Assembly (NCBI GenBank): GCA_966185765.1
Contig: CBIFVZ010000026.1
Coordinates: forward strand, 1 to 42,369
DNA: 42,369 nt
Reading direction: 5' to 3'
From: CBIFVZ01 sp966185765
GTDB taxonomy: Bacteria; Pseudomonadota; Gammaproteobacteria; Enterobacterales; Enterobacteriaceae
Both the position numbers and the translations under genes were made by a program. Positions 22,800 to 30,314 of this stretch are shown in pieces (position 1 is the stretch's first letter; each line of letters begins with the position of its first letter). Under the pieces are notes generated by a model that saw only the letters and a list, made by a program, of their open reading frames with translations, had not been told where the DNA came from and ran no database searches.

Positions 22800-24157
22800 A
22801 ACCCCTGTTGATGCTGCCAGCGCTGCTGTTGCCTGTGGAGGCGATGGCGGCGTGCTTCAACGCGCCTGATGTGGTGGTCTTCGCCCAGGTGTCGAATATC
22901 AATAAAAAGTCGGCGCTGTGGCGCATAGAGGGCAAAAGTCCCTATACCCGTAACAATACCTTTGGCGACCTGGTGATAAAATACAGCGACCGCTGCGAGG
23001 TGATTGAAAATAAGCTCAATGTGGATCTCTCGCTCTATGGGCTGGCGAATTATCCCGTGCGCGATACCGGCGCGTTTGAGAAAGATAAAGACCGTATGCG
23101 CGGGCTGCTGGACCGTTTTCGCGTGTCTTATAACGCCACCGACAGCATCCGTTTTGATATCGGCAAGCTCAGGGCCAAAGAAGGGCTGTTTTATCTTAAG
23201 TCGCCCGCGAACCTCTTTACCACCGGGTACGCTGGTTTTAAATCGGCGCGGGTTAACGACCCGACGCTCAGGCAGAGCTATTACGAGTCATTCTGGGGCG
23301 CGGTGTTATCTCACGATACGCAGAGCCACTCGCTGGCACTGACCGTGGCGCCGAAACTCACGCATATCAAAAAGCGCTACGAATCTTCGGGCAACTGGTC
23401 GGCAACTGAGCGTTCGAATGCCAGCGAGCGCTATCAGCTTTCCTGGACCGACTACCGGTTTGATAAAAACGTGCCGACGCTGAGCCTGATGATGGGCGAT
23501 TCGCCGTCCGTTGCCGTGTCTGACAGCTATAACCTGACGCAGCAGTTTGTGATTAACGCCGAAGTGGCCTGGCACCGCCGCCAGCAGTGGCGCCATCTTG
23601 ACGCAGACAAGGTCCGTCAGGTGGAACGCTATCAATTCCCCTCTGAGCTTTACAACACGCGCGACAACGACGGTGTTGAACTGGCCGTGGGGTTCCAGTA
23701 CACCACCGACACCTTCAGCCAGTTCGGTATGGAATACTACTTCCAGAGTGAAGGGTATTCAGCCTCACAGTGGCGTCAGCAGGCGGATTTAATCAAATTC
23801 TTCAATCAGCGCACCCACTATGCACCGCTCGATAATGCGTTTGATGCCTACAAGTATTTAATGGCCTCAGAAATCTACAATACCTCTGCCAGCGGTCAGC
23901 TGTTGGGCAAACACTATATCAGCGGCTGGGCGAGCTTCCTGATGGCCGATGAATCGACCGTACAGCCGTATGCGGTAATGAACGTACGCGATCGCAGTTC
24001 CACGCTCGGCCTTCATTACAACAAGCCCATTGAGCAACTGGATAAAAAGCTCGAGGTGTACACCGGAATCTACACGGCGCTGGGCGACAGCCAGTCGGAG
24101 TTTGGCCTGTTTGGCGAGACGCTCGGGACATATTTAGGACTCAAGTATCATTTTTAG
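22796..24157 (+). CDS. Outer-membrane beta-barrel protein of unknown function
   Basis: The protein has 453 aa from a TTG at 22796 overlapping the preceding TGA. A signal peptide (MKPLLMLPALLLPVEAMA) precedes alternating amphipathic strands rich in aromatic residues, and the last residues TYLGLKYHF end in the C-terminal Phe recognised by the BAM complex. It somewhat resembles the DUF1302-type barrels that accompany LolA-like and RND/ABC lipid exporters, but I would not name a family. It is the likely outer-membrane end of the transport route encoded by the four preceding genes. Confidence 0.8.
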   Translation: MKPLLMLPALLLPVEAMAACFNAPDVVVFAQVSNINKKSALWRIEGKSPYTRNNTFGDLVIKYSDRCEVIENKLNVDLSLYGLANYPVRDTGAFEKDKDRMRGLLDRFRVSYNATDSIRFDIGKLRAKEGLFYLKSPANLFTTGYAGFKSARVNDPTLRQSYYESFWGAVLSHDTQSHSLALTVAPKLTHIKKRYESSGNWSATERSNASERYQLSWTDYRFDKNVPTLSLMMGDSPSVAVSDSYNLTQQFVINAEVAWHRRQQWRHLDADKVRQVERYQFPSELYNTRDNDGVELAVGFQYTTDTFSQFGMEYYFQSEGYSASQWRQQADLIKFFNQRTHYAPLDNAFDAYKYLMASEIYNTSASGQLLGKHYISGWASFLMADESTVQPYAVMNVRDRSSTLGLHYNKPIEQLDKKLEVYTGIYTALGDSQSEFGLFGETLGTYLGLKYHF

Positions 24158-24167
24158 GACAGGGAAT

Positions 24168-25088
24168 ATGGATATGACTCAATCAACGTCAGTCGCATTT
24201 TTGTTTGCCGGACAAGGCAACCCCACCATCGGGATGGGGGCCGACCTGTGGGATAGTAACGACGAAACCAAAAAAATCTGGGATTGCGCCAGCGATATTT
24301 CCGGCGTCGATATTCGTCGTATTTGCCTCAAAGGGCCAATGAACAAGCTGGTGCAGACCACCAATCAGCAGGTGGCAGTCACGGCAATTAACGCCACGCT
24401 GTTCACCTTGTGCAAAGACAAGCTCGAAGGGCGGCAGGTCGCAGGCTCCTGTGGTCACAGCGTGGGGGAATATGCCGCGCTGTACGCCGCCGGTGCCGTG
24501 ACGCTCGATGACCTGTTTCGCATGATTCACTTTCGTTCACGGCTGATGGATGAGCTGAGCAAGGTTAACAAAGGGGCGATGCAGGCGGTAAAGGGCGTTG
24601 ATTATGCCCGCATGGCGACGCTGATTGCAAAGACCGGTCTTGAGGTGGATATCAGCTGCGATAACAGCCGTCGCCAGCAGGTGATTGGCGGTACGGCGGC
24701 GGCGCTACGCGAGATGAGCGAAGTACTGGTAGCCGACGGTTTTGAGACCACCAAACTTGGCGTCAGCGGCGCCTGGCACACACGCCTGATGGCCGATGGC
24801 GTACAGCAGATGCGTGACTTCCTGGCCAACATCACCATTAAGCCGACACAGCATGACGTGTTGATGAACGTGACCGGTGCACCAGCCTCTGACCCGCAAG
24901 AGATAAAAGAGAATCTGTCGCTGCATTTGACCCATACCGTGAAGTGGACGGACTCAATGGAGCGCTTTTTAAGTCAGGCATCGCCGTTAACCTTTATTGA
25001 GGTGAGTAATAAAGCGTATCTGGGGCACATGCTTAACGACTTCGACGGTTTTTCGCCGGAAATGGCCCTGCATTGCAGGAAAATGTAA
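24168..25088 (+). CDS. Malonyl-CoA:ACP transacylase (FabD-like)
   Basis: The 306-aa protein has the family length and active site: oxyanion Gln in FAGQG (13-17), nucleophile Ser98 in GHSVGEYAAL, Arg123 (HFRSRLM) 25 residues later as in malonyl-specific FabD, and His204 in GAWHTRLM. It would load malonate from malonyl-CoA onto the operon's ACP. A start two codons on (24174) is also possible. Its position after the transport genes, apart from the other synthase genes, argues that synthesis and export form one transcription unit. Confidence 0.9.
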   Translation: MDMTQSTSVAFLFAGQGNPTIGMGADLWDSNDETKKIWDCASDISGVDIRRICLKGPMNKLVQTTNQQVAVTAINATLFTLCKDKLEGRQVAGSCGHSVGEYAALYAAGAVTLDDLFRMIHFRSRLMDELSKVNKGAMQAVKGVDYARMATLIAKTGLEVDISCDNSRRQQVIGGTAAALREMSEVLVADGFETTKLGVSGAWHTRLMADGVQQMRDFLANITIKPTQHDVLMNVTGAPASDPQEIKENLSLHLTHTVKWTDSMERFLSQASPLTFIEVSNKAYLGHMLNDFDGFSPEMALHCRKM

Positions 25089-25105
25089 GACGTTCGCGGT
25101 GACTT

Positions 25106-26101
25106 ATGATCCCTGATTATTGCAAATTTATTCGTTTCCAGGACAAAAGAATCCTGCCGTTCTTCTGTTTTATTCTGCTCATCGTGCTGGTTTTTTTCTG
25201 GAAGAATAACGATTATCGCCTCACGCCTGCGGATGCCTGGCCCGTTGCGGTCATTCTCGCCATCACGCTGTTTAACCTGCTTTATGAGCTTAAGTCATAC
25301 TGGGCTTATAGTTGCGTTATCGGACGTGTTGACGTTGAAAGCTTCGAGGGGAAAACCTGCTCGCCTTTGCTGGCGTTTTTCACCCGTCCGACCGTGGTGA
25401 GCCTGATTGCCGTAGGGGGCTTCTGGCTACTGGTGCAGGCCTGCCTGTGGCTACCGTCTGCGGTGTACAGCATTATTGCGCTTTTCCTGGTCTCACCGCT
25501 GCTGGTTTTTCTGGTGTTTCGCGCACTCAGGCCGGTTTACGTAATACAGGTTTTGACAGAGGTTTCCAGCGGTGTGAAATATAAAAACCTGTCGCAGTAT
25601 GTAGTCTGTTTTGTGGTCCTCACGGTTATTGTGAACGTGCTATCCATCAGCCCGTTAAAGACCAATGTGGATTTCACATTACGCGACGGTTTTTTCTCGG
25701 CAAAGCTGATGGTGGCGATGCTAATTTTATGTGCAGTGGTGCTGGCGATTAACCTCATTTTTGCACGCTTGTCAAAGCGCTATATTTTCCTGGGACGCGT
25801 GTTCTTAAAGGAAATTGATTTCTTTTTTTCGAAAGGGATCCCCTTCGCATCACTCTATGAAACATCTTTTCCGGTCAGGATGCTGTTCTTATTAGTCGTA
25901 CAGTGCGTGTGGATTGTGTTAGTGAGCATTCTGCTCACGTTGATGAATGCGCCGCCAGTATTTGAAGTGTATTACCTGCTGTGCGCGCTACCGAGTATTG
26001 GCTATTATTTTTTACACTTGTACTGGCACTGGCATAACGAGTTCTTAACCTGCTGTGATATGTATTTCCGCTATGAGGAAATAAAAAAACGTGACAGCTA
26101 G
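25106..26101 (+). CDS. Polytopic membrane protein of unknown function
   Basis: The 331-aa protein has about eight hydrophobic segments (near 17-33, 44-61, 92-112, 115-137, 163-183, 198-220, 255-277 and 281-303). Soluble parts are short and basic; a histidine-rich LYWHWHNEF lies near the C-terminus. No transporter, acyltransferase (HX4D or MBOAT) or glycosyltransferase motif is evident. It is the last gene of the operon, 17 bases after fabD-like and 27 bases before the terminator. It may act on the product at the inner membrane, for example by attaching, flipping or modifying it; that is inference. Confidence 0.75.
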   Translation: MIPDYCKFIRFQDKRILPFFCFILLIVLVFFWKNNDYRLTPADAWPVAVILAITLFNLLYELKSYWAYSCVIGRVDVESFEGKTCSPLLAFFTRPTVVSLIAVGGFWLLVQACLWLPSAVYSIIALFLVSPLLVFLVFRALRPVYVIQVLTEVSSGVKYKNLSQYVVCFVVLTVIVNVLSISPLKTNVDFTLRDGFFSAKLMVAMLILCAVVLAINLIFARLSKRYIFLGRVFLKEIDFFFSKGIPFASLYETSFPVRMLFLLVVQCVWIVLVSILLTLMNAPPVFEVYYLLCALPSIGYYFLHLYWHWHNEFLTCCDMYFRYEEIKKRDS

Positions 26102-26128
26102 TCCTCAAAAATAAGGCTCCCCGTTTTT

Positions 26129-26152
26129 AGCCCCGTATGTCGGGGCTTTTTT
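26129..26152 (+). terminator. Rho-independent terminator at the end of the operon
   Basis: AGCCCCG (26129-26135), loop TATGT, CGGGGCT (26141-26147) then six T residues. This is the strongest terminator on the plus strand in the accessory region and closes the 17-gene run. Confidence 0.93.
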
Positions 26153-26344
26153 ATGTTGTTATGAAGCCGCTGTTGCCAGAGGAGTACAGGCTTAATTTGG
26201 AGTAAGAAGTTTCATCGTCTTGTGTGAATAATGAAATTACGATCTACCGGATAATTTATTGAGTGAATGATACGATGAAAGCGGTGCATTTCATGAAAAC
26301 ATCCATAATAATGCTCCGGCAAAAGAGTAAAAGGGAGATGTTTT

Positions 26345-26770
26345 ATGGCACAAACTTGTGTTTGTCCCGAAGGGACGTTGTATTTGCCGCCAGGCGCACG
26401 GGCGCAAACCGTTAACGTCGTGCTGTTTGAGGATGGGCAAAATATTACTATCAGCCGTGACCGCATTGCGCCAGGCGACAGTCTGGAAGACTACGTGACC
26501 GCCCAGATGGATATCCTGCGCGAGAAGTTTAAAGACTTTAACCTGGTAGAGCAGCGCGCTTACCAGGGGGAATGTCCGTTCGGGCAGGCGATAAAAGTCA
26601 GGTTCAGCTTCCCGGCGGCACCGGGGGTAACGGCCTGGCAATATTTGCTGCTGGCACAAATCGATGCACAGCGTGCGATGGTGTTCTCCGCGCTCTATGC
26701 CAGTGAGCAGGTGATGCACAATGAAAGCCACCGGGTGGACTACTGCCTGGAGCATTTCAGGTGCCAGTAA
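26345..26770 (+). CDS. Orphan DcrB/EagR-like (DUF1795) protein
   Basis: The 141-aa cytoplasmic protein has an AGGGAG ribosome site before the ATG at 26345. The pattern LPPGARAQTVNVVLFEDGQNITISRDRIAPGDSLEDYV, then LVEQRA, GQAIKVRFSF and QRAMVFSAL follows the DUF1795 fold used by EagR chaperones, which stabilise the transmembrane parts of type VI secretion effectors, and by DcrB. It lacks the signal sequence and lipobox of DcrB. No VgrG, Rhs, PAAR or effector gene is next to it, so a chaperone role would need a partner elsewhere. It lies outside the operon, after the terminator. Confidence 0.75.
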   Translation: MAQTCVCPEGTLYLPPGARAQTVNVVLFEDGQNITISRDRIAPGDSLEDYVTAQMDILREKFKDFNLVEQRAYQGECPFGQAIKVRFSFPAAPGVTAWQYLLLAQIDAQRAMVFSALYASEQVMHNESHRVDYCLEHFRCQ

Positions 26771-26822
26771 ACACGCGGTGACGCTAACGCCTTGTGACCG
26801 CTTACATGCCTGACCAGGGACA

Positions 26823-27872
26823 TCAGCGTGGCCGCTGCGCCGCCCGTAGCTCATGGGCGAGCGTTGCTACCAGTTTCCCGGCAGGCATCGCTCTGGCGCG
26901 TAGTACGCCGCTGCCCGCCCAGTGTGCGGCGTATTCCTGGCAGCCCTGCGCACTGGCGACACGGTGGAGGGTTTTGGTGAGGTCGTAAGCGACCGGATAA
27001 TCGGCAATCGCTGCCGGGTCCGGCGTGAAATGCAGGCGGTTGACAATGCCGCGCGCGGGACGCCCTGAAATGCTGCTGGTCAGGGCGGTATCCCGGGCGC
27101 GCTCGCTGGTTAACAGGGCGCGATAGCCGTCATCAGCGGCAGATTCCGGGCACAGGATGAACGCCGTTCCCAGTTGCGCTGCCACGGCGCCCGCGTCGAG
27201 CGCCCGCGCCATATCTTCGCCGTCCATCATGCCACCTGCGGCAATCACCGGGACGTCAGTCGCCCGGCAGATGGCGTTAACCAGTTCGCGTGTGCTCAGT
27301 TGCTCGTCCTCTGCCTGCGGGTCGAACATGCCACGGTGTCCTCCCGCCTCAATACCCTGCGCGACAATGGCGTCAATGCCTATGCTGGCAATCAGCTCGG
27401 CTTCGCTGACGCGGGTGGCGCAGGCAAGCGTGATAATGCCCGCTTCGCGTAGCGCAAGTAGCGCCTGTGCATCGGGAAGACCGAAGTGAAAGCTCACGAT
27501 TGCAGGGCGTTCGGCCAGCAACACGTCGAGCATGTCGGCGTTGTTGATAAAGGAGTGATAAATCTCCTTCAGGCTTTGCGGTGGCTCGGCGGCAAAGCGG
27601 GTGAATTCCGGGCGCAGGCGCGCAATCCAGGCGGCTTCGCGGGCGGCGCTACGCTGAGCGGGGGAATGGCAGAACAGATTTACGTTAAAAGGCTTGTCAG
27701 TGAGTTCGCGGGTGCGGCGTATCATTGCCTGTGCCTGCTCGGGGGAGGCTGCACCAATGCCAATGGAACCCAGCGCCCCGGCGTTACTGACGGCGGCGGC
27801 AAGCTCAGGTGTAGACACGCCGGCCATCGGTGCCTGAATCAAAGGAATAGAAGGGAGGAAAGATGCTGCCAT
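26823..27872 (-). CDS. Nitronate monooxygenase / FabK-superfamily flavoprotein
   Basis: The 349-aa TIM-barrel flavoenzyme has the family blocks QAPMAGVSTPELAAAVSNAG (14-33), GIEAGGHRG (about 172-180, with the active-site His region) and PVIAAGGMMDGEDMARALDAGAVAAQLGTAF (about 208-238, the FMN phosphate site). The superfamily includes nitronate monooxygenases, the enoyl-ACP reductase FabK and PfaD-type reductases of polyunsaturated-fatty-acid synthases. The overall pattern is closer to nitronate monooxygenase. It is transcribed toward the synthase operon and separated from it by the terminator, so its association with the pathway is uncertain. Confidence 0.85.
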   Translation of the reverse strand: MAASFLPSIPLIQAPMAGVSTPELAAAVSNAGALGSIGIGAASPEQAQAMIRRTRELTDKPFNVNLFCHSPAQRSAAREAAWIARLRPEFTRFAAEPPQSLKEIYHSFINNADMLDVLLAERPAIVSFHFGLPDAQALLALREAGIITLACATRVSEAELIASIGIDAIVAQGIEAGGHRGMFDPQAEDEQLSTRELVNAICRATDVPVIAAGGMMDGEDMARALDAGAVAAQLGTAFILCPESAADDGYRALLTSERARDTALTSSISGRPARGIVNRLHFTPDPAAIADYPVAYDLTKTLHRVASAQGCQEYAAHWAGSGVLRARAMPAGKLVATLAHELRAAQRPR

Positions 27873-27950
27873 AACGCGAACTCCTCAGTCTGAGAACGTC
27901 ATGGTTATAGCAGCAAAACAGGCAGTTAAAAAGCAACAATCTGCTTTCTG

Positions 27951-28949
27951 TTACTGGTTCAGATTACGCACCAGGTCAGCGTTAAACTTCGCCGGATCTT
28001 CCATTTGCGGCGCGTGTCCCATGCCGGCATATTCCACCAGGGTGGCGTTGGGGATGCGTTTCGCCGCTTCTTTACCCAGCACCGCATAGTTGCCCAGGCG
28101 CGTTTTCACCTCCGGCGGGGCGATATCGCTGCCGATGGCCGTGGTGTCGCTGGTGCCGATAAACAGCGTGGTCGGCACCTTAAGGTTGTTAAACTCGTAG
28201 TACACCGGCTGCGTGAAAATCATGTCGTAGATAAGTGCCGAGTTCCACGCCACTTTTTCATGCCCGGGTCCGGCGTTCAGACCGGCCAGCATATCCACCC
28301 ACTTGTCATACTCCGGCTTCCAGCGCCCGACGTAGTAGGTTTTTTGCTCGTAGGCTTTAACGCTCTGCGCATTCAGCTTAAGCTCGCGCTCGTACCACTG
28401 ATCCACCGTGCGGTACGGCACGCCTTTTGCCTTCCAGTCCTCAAGCCCGATGGGATTGACCAGCACCAGCTTCTCGGTTTGTTGTGGGTACGTCAGCGCG
28501 TAGCGCGTGGCCAACATACCGCCAGTAGAGTGGCCAATAATGACGGCTTTTTCCACGCCGAGCTTTTGCAATAGCGCGTTGGTGTTATTCGCAAGCTGCT
28601 GGAAGGTGTACTGGTAACTCGCTGGTTTTGTCGAGGTGCAAAAACCAATCTGATCCGGGGCGATAACCCGGAATCCGGCGTCACTGAGCGCCCGGATCGT
28701 GCTTTCCCAGGTGGCAGCGCAGAAGTTTTTGCCATGCATCAGTACCGCTGTACGCCCGTTGGGGTTATCCGGGTGCACGTCCATATAGCCCATGTTCAGG
28801 GCCTGCTGCTGGGAGCGAAACGCAAAGTGTTCAAGCGGGAAAGGGTAGGTAAAGCCCTCAAGCTGTTCGCCGTAGGTTGCCGCCTGGCTTTGCGCACTCA
28901 GTAGCAGGCTCCCGGCCAGCAGTACGAAGCGAAGATGCGTTTTTACCAT
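27951..28949 (-). CDS. Exported alpha/beta hydrolase
   Basis: The 332-aa protein has a signal peptide (MVKTHLRFVLLAGSLLLSAQSQA). The fold landmarks are the oxyanion region LMHGKNFCAATW, the nucleophile elbow GHSTGGM, an acidic residue in FIGTSDTTAIG and the catalytic His in GMGHAPQMEDP. It should be a periplasmic esterase, lipase or epoxide-hydrolase-type enzyme; the substrate is not evident. It is transcribed in the same direction as the neighbouring flavoenzyme gene, about 80 bases before it. It could trim an exported ester or lipid, but its separate transcription makes that speculative. Confidence 0.85.
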   Translation of the reverse strand: MVKTHLRFVLLAGSLLLSAQSQAATYGEQLEGFTYPFPLEHFAFRSQQQALNMGYMDVHPDNPNGRTAVLMHGKNFCAATWESTIRALSDAGFRVIAPDQIGFCTSTKPASYQYTFQQLANNTNALLQKLGVEKAVIIGHSTGGMLATRYALTYPQQTEKLVLVNPIGLEDWKAKGVPYRTVDQWYERELKLNAQSVKAYEQKTYYVGRWKPEYDKWVDMLAGLNAGPGHEKVAWNSALIYDMIFTQPVYYEFNNLKVPTTLFIGTSDTTAIGSDIAPPEVKTRLGNYAVLGKEAAKRIPNATLVEYAGMGHAPQMEDPAKFNADLVRNLNQ

Positions 28950-29121
28950 ATTAGCTCCTGATTAAAATATAAAAAATGCCCCTCGTAGTGCTGCACCGGA
29001 GGTGGCTGAAGCCGGACAGGCGATTTGTGCGATTAACCAAACCACTTAAGCGGCGTTTGCCCCAGGCTTGCGCGAGGTTGACTTCCAGGACGCGAGCAGT
29101 ACAGGCGTGGACGTCACACCG

Positions 29122-30168
29122 CTATGGCAACCGGCTCTTTGGGCGACCTGGGCCTAGCAAGATAGCAAGTTTGCTGCCGCCCTCGGTGGTTTCCATCCAG
29201 ATTTTACACACGCTGGTAAGCGGCACGGAAAGCAGCATCCCTACCGGCCCCAGTAGCCAGCCCCAGAACAGTAATGACAGGAATACCACCAGCGTCGACA
29301 TGCCCAGCCGGTGACCCATGACCCGTGGTTCAACCATGTTGCCGAGCACCATGTGCACCGCGGAAAACAGCAGGCCCACCATCAGGCACTCATACCAGCC
29401 ATTGAACAGCAGTGCCTGTACCATTGGCGGAATTGCCGAAATTACGGAACCGATGTTGGGAATGTAGTTGAGCAAAAAACCAAATACGCCCCACATCAGC
29501 GCAAACTGAACGTCGAGCAGCGTCAGCCCCAGCCAGATAATCAGTCCGGTAGCCAGACTGATCACGGTTTTCAGCGCAAGGTAGTGGCTCACGCCCTTTA
29601 GCGCGCGGTGTAATCCGGCAATATGAATACGCGGATTGTTAAGCGCAAAACGCAGCTTGTAGGGAATGTGGCGGACCTCAAAGAGCATAAAGATAACGGT
29701 CATGATAAGCACGACAATGCTCGCCATCGCCCCGGAAAGCTGGGTCATCAGCGTCGTGGCAAACGACACCACACGCTCTGAGTCGAGGCGTTGCAGCATT
29801 TTTTCAGGCGACAGGTGCAGGTTAATAAAGGGGATTGCACGCTCAAAGGCCTGCACTTTATGCGTCAGTTCCCGGTTGTATTGGGGTAGCAGGGCAACGA
29901 AGTCGTTGAAGGATGACGCCAGCACGCCCACCAGTAGCGTGAGCAAAATCAGCATCACCAGTACTACCAGCGTAATGGCCAGCGGGCGTTTAACGCCGCG
30001 ACGCATAAACCACGTCACCAGCGGATTAAGCACTACGGCAAAAAACAGCGCCAGCAGCAAGGCCACAACAATATCTGCCGCAGCGTGGACCCCCGCGAGA
30101 ATAATGGTCAGTGCCGCGAGCTTGAGCAACATATACATACCGGCATTATCTGGCTCGGCGTTGGTCAT
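29122..30168 (-). CDS. yhhT: AI-2E/PerM family membrane protein YhhT
   Basis: The 348-aa protein has about eight membrane segments. Family signatures are ALFFAVVLNPLVTWFMRRGVKRPLAI near the N-terminus, FGFLLNYIPNIGSVISAIPP (about 230-250) and LLFWGWLLGPVGMLLSVPLT (about 295-315). The family (AI-2E transporter, PerM) includes putative exporters and antiporters; the function of YhhT is not established. It is divergent from yhhS as in E. coli, where acpT and nikA follow on its far side. Here neither follows, and the accessory region begins instead. Confidence 0.92.
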   Translation of the reverse strand: MTNAEPDNAGMYMLLKLAALTIILAGVHAAADIVVALLLALFFAVVLNPLVTWFMRRGVKRPLAITLVVLVMLILLTLLVGVLASSFNDFVALLPQYNRELTHKVQAFERAIPFINLHLSPEKMLQRLDSERVVSFATTLMTQLSGAMASIVVLIMTVIFMLFEVRHIPYKLRFALNNPRIHIAGLHRALKGVSHYLALKTVISLATGLIIWLGLTLLDVQFALMWGVFGFLLNYIPNIGSVISAIPPMVQALLFNGWYECLMVGLLFSAVHMVLGNMVEPRVMGHRLGMSTLVVFLSLLFWGWLLGPVGMLLSVPLTSVCKIWMETTEGGSKLAILLGPGRPKSRLP

Positions 30169-30314
30169 CCAGGAATCCTTTTTTTATCCGCGAATTATCA
30201 CAGTGTAGTGTGATGCTTACAGCTTGCGATGGCAGCTGTCTGAAAAGCGATGGGGCTGTGTGCCGGGGGGGAACGGTTTATACTGGCGTTTTGCGGTTGT
30301 GATGAGTTATCCGG

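Noticed and set aside
3878..29121. Prophage or integrative element with tRNA attachment site
   Set aside because: No integrase, transposase, tRNA gene or flanking direct repeat could be seen at either edge.
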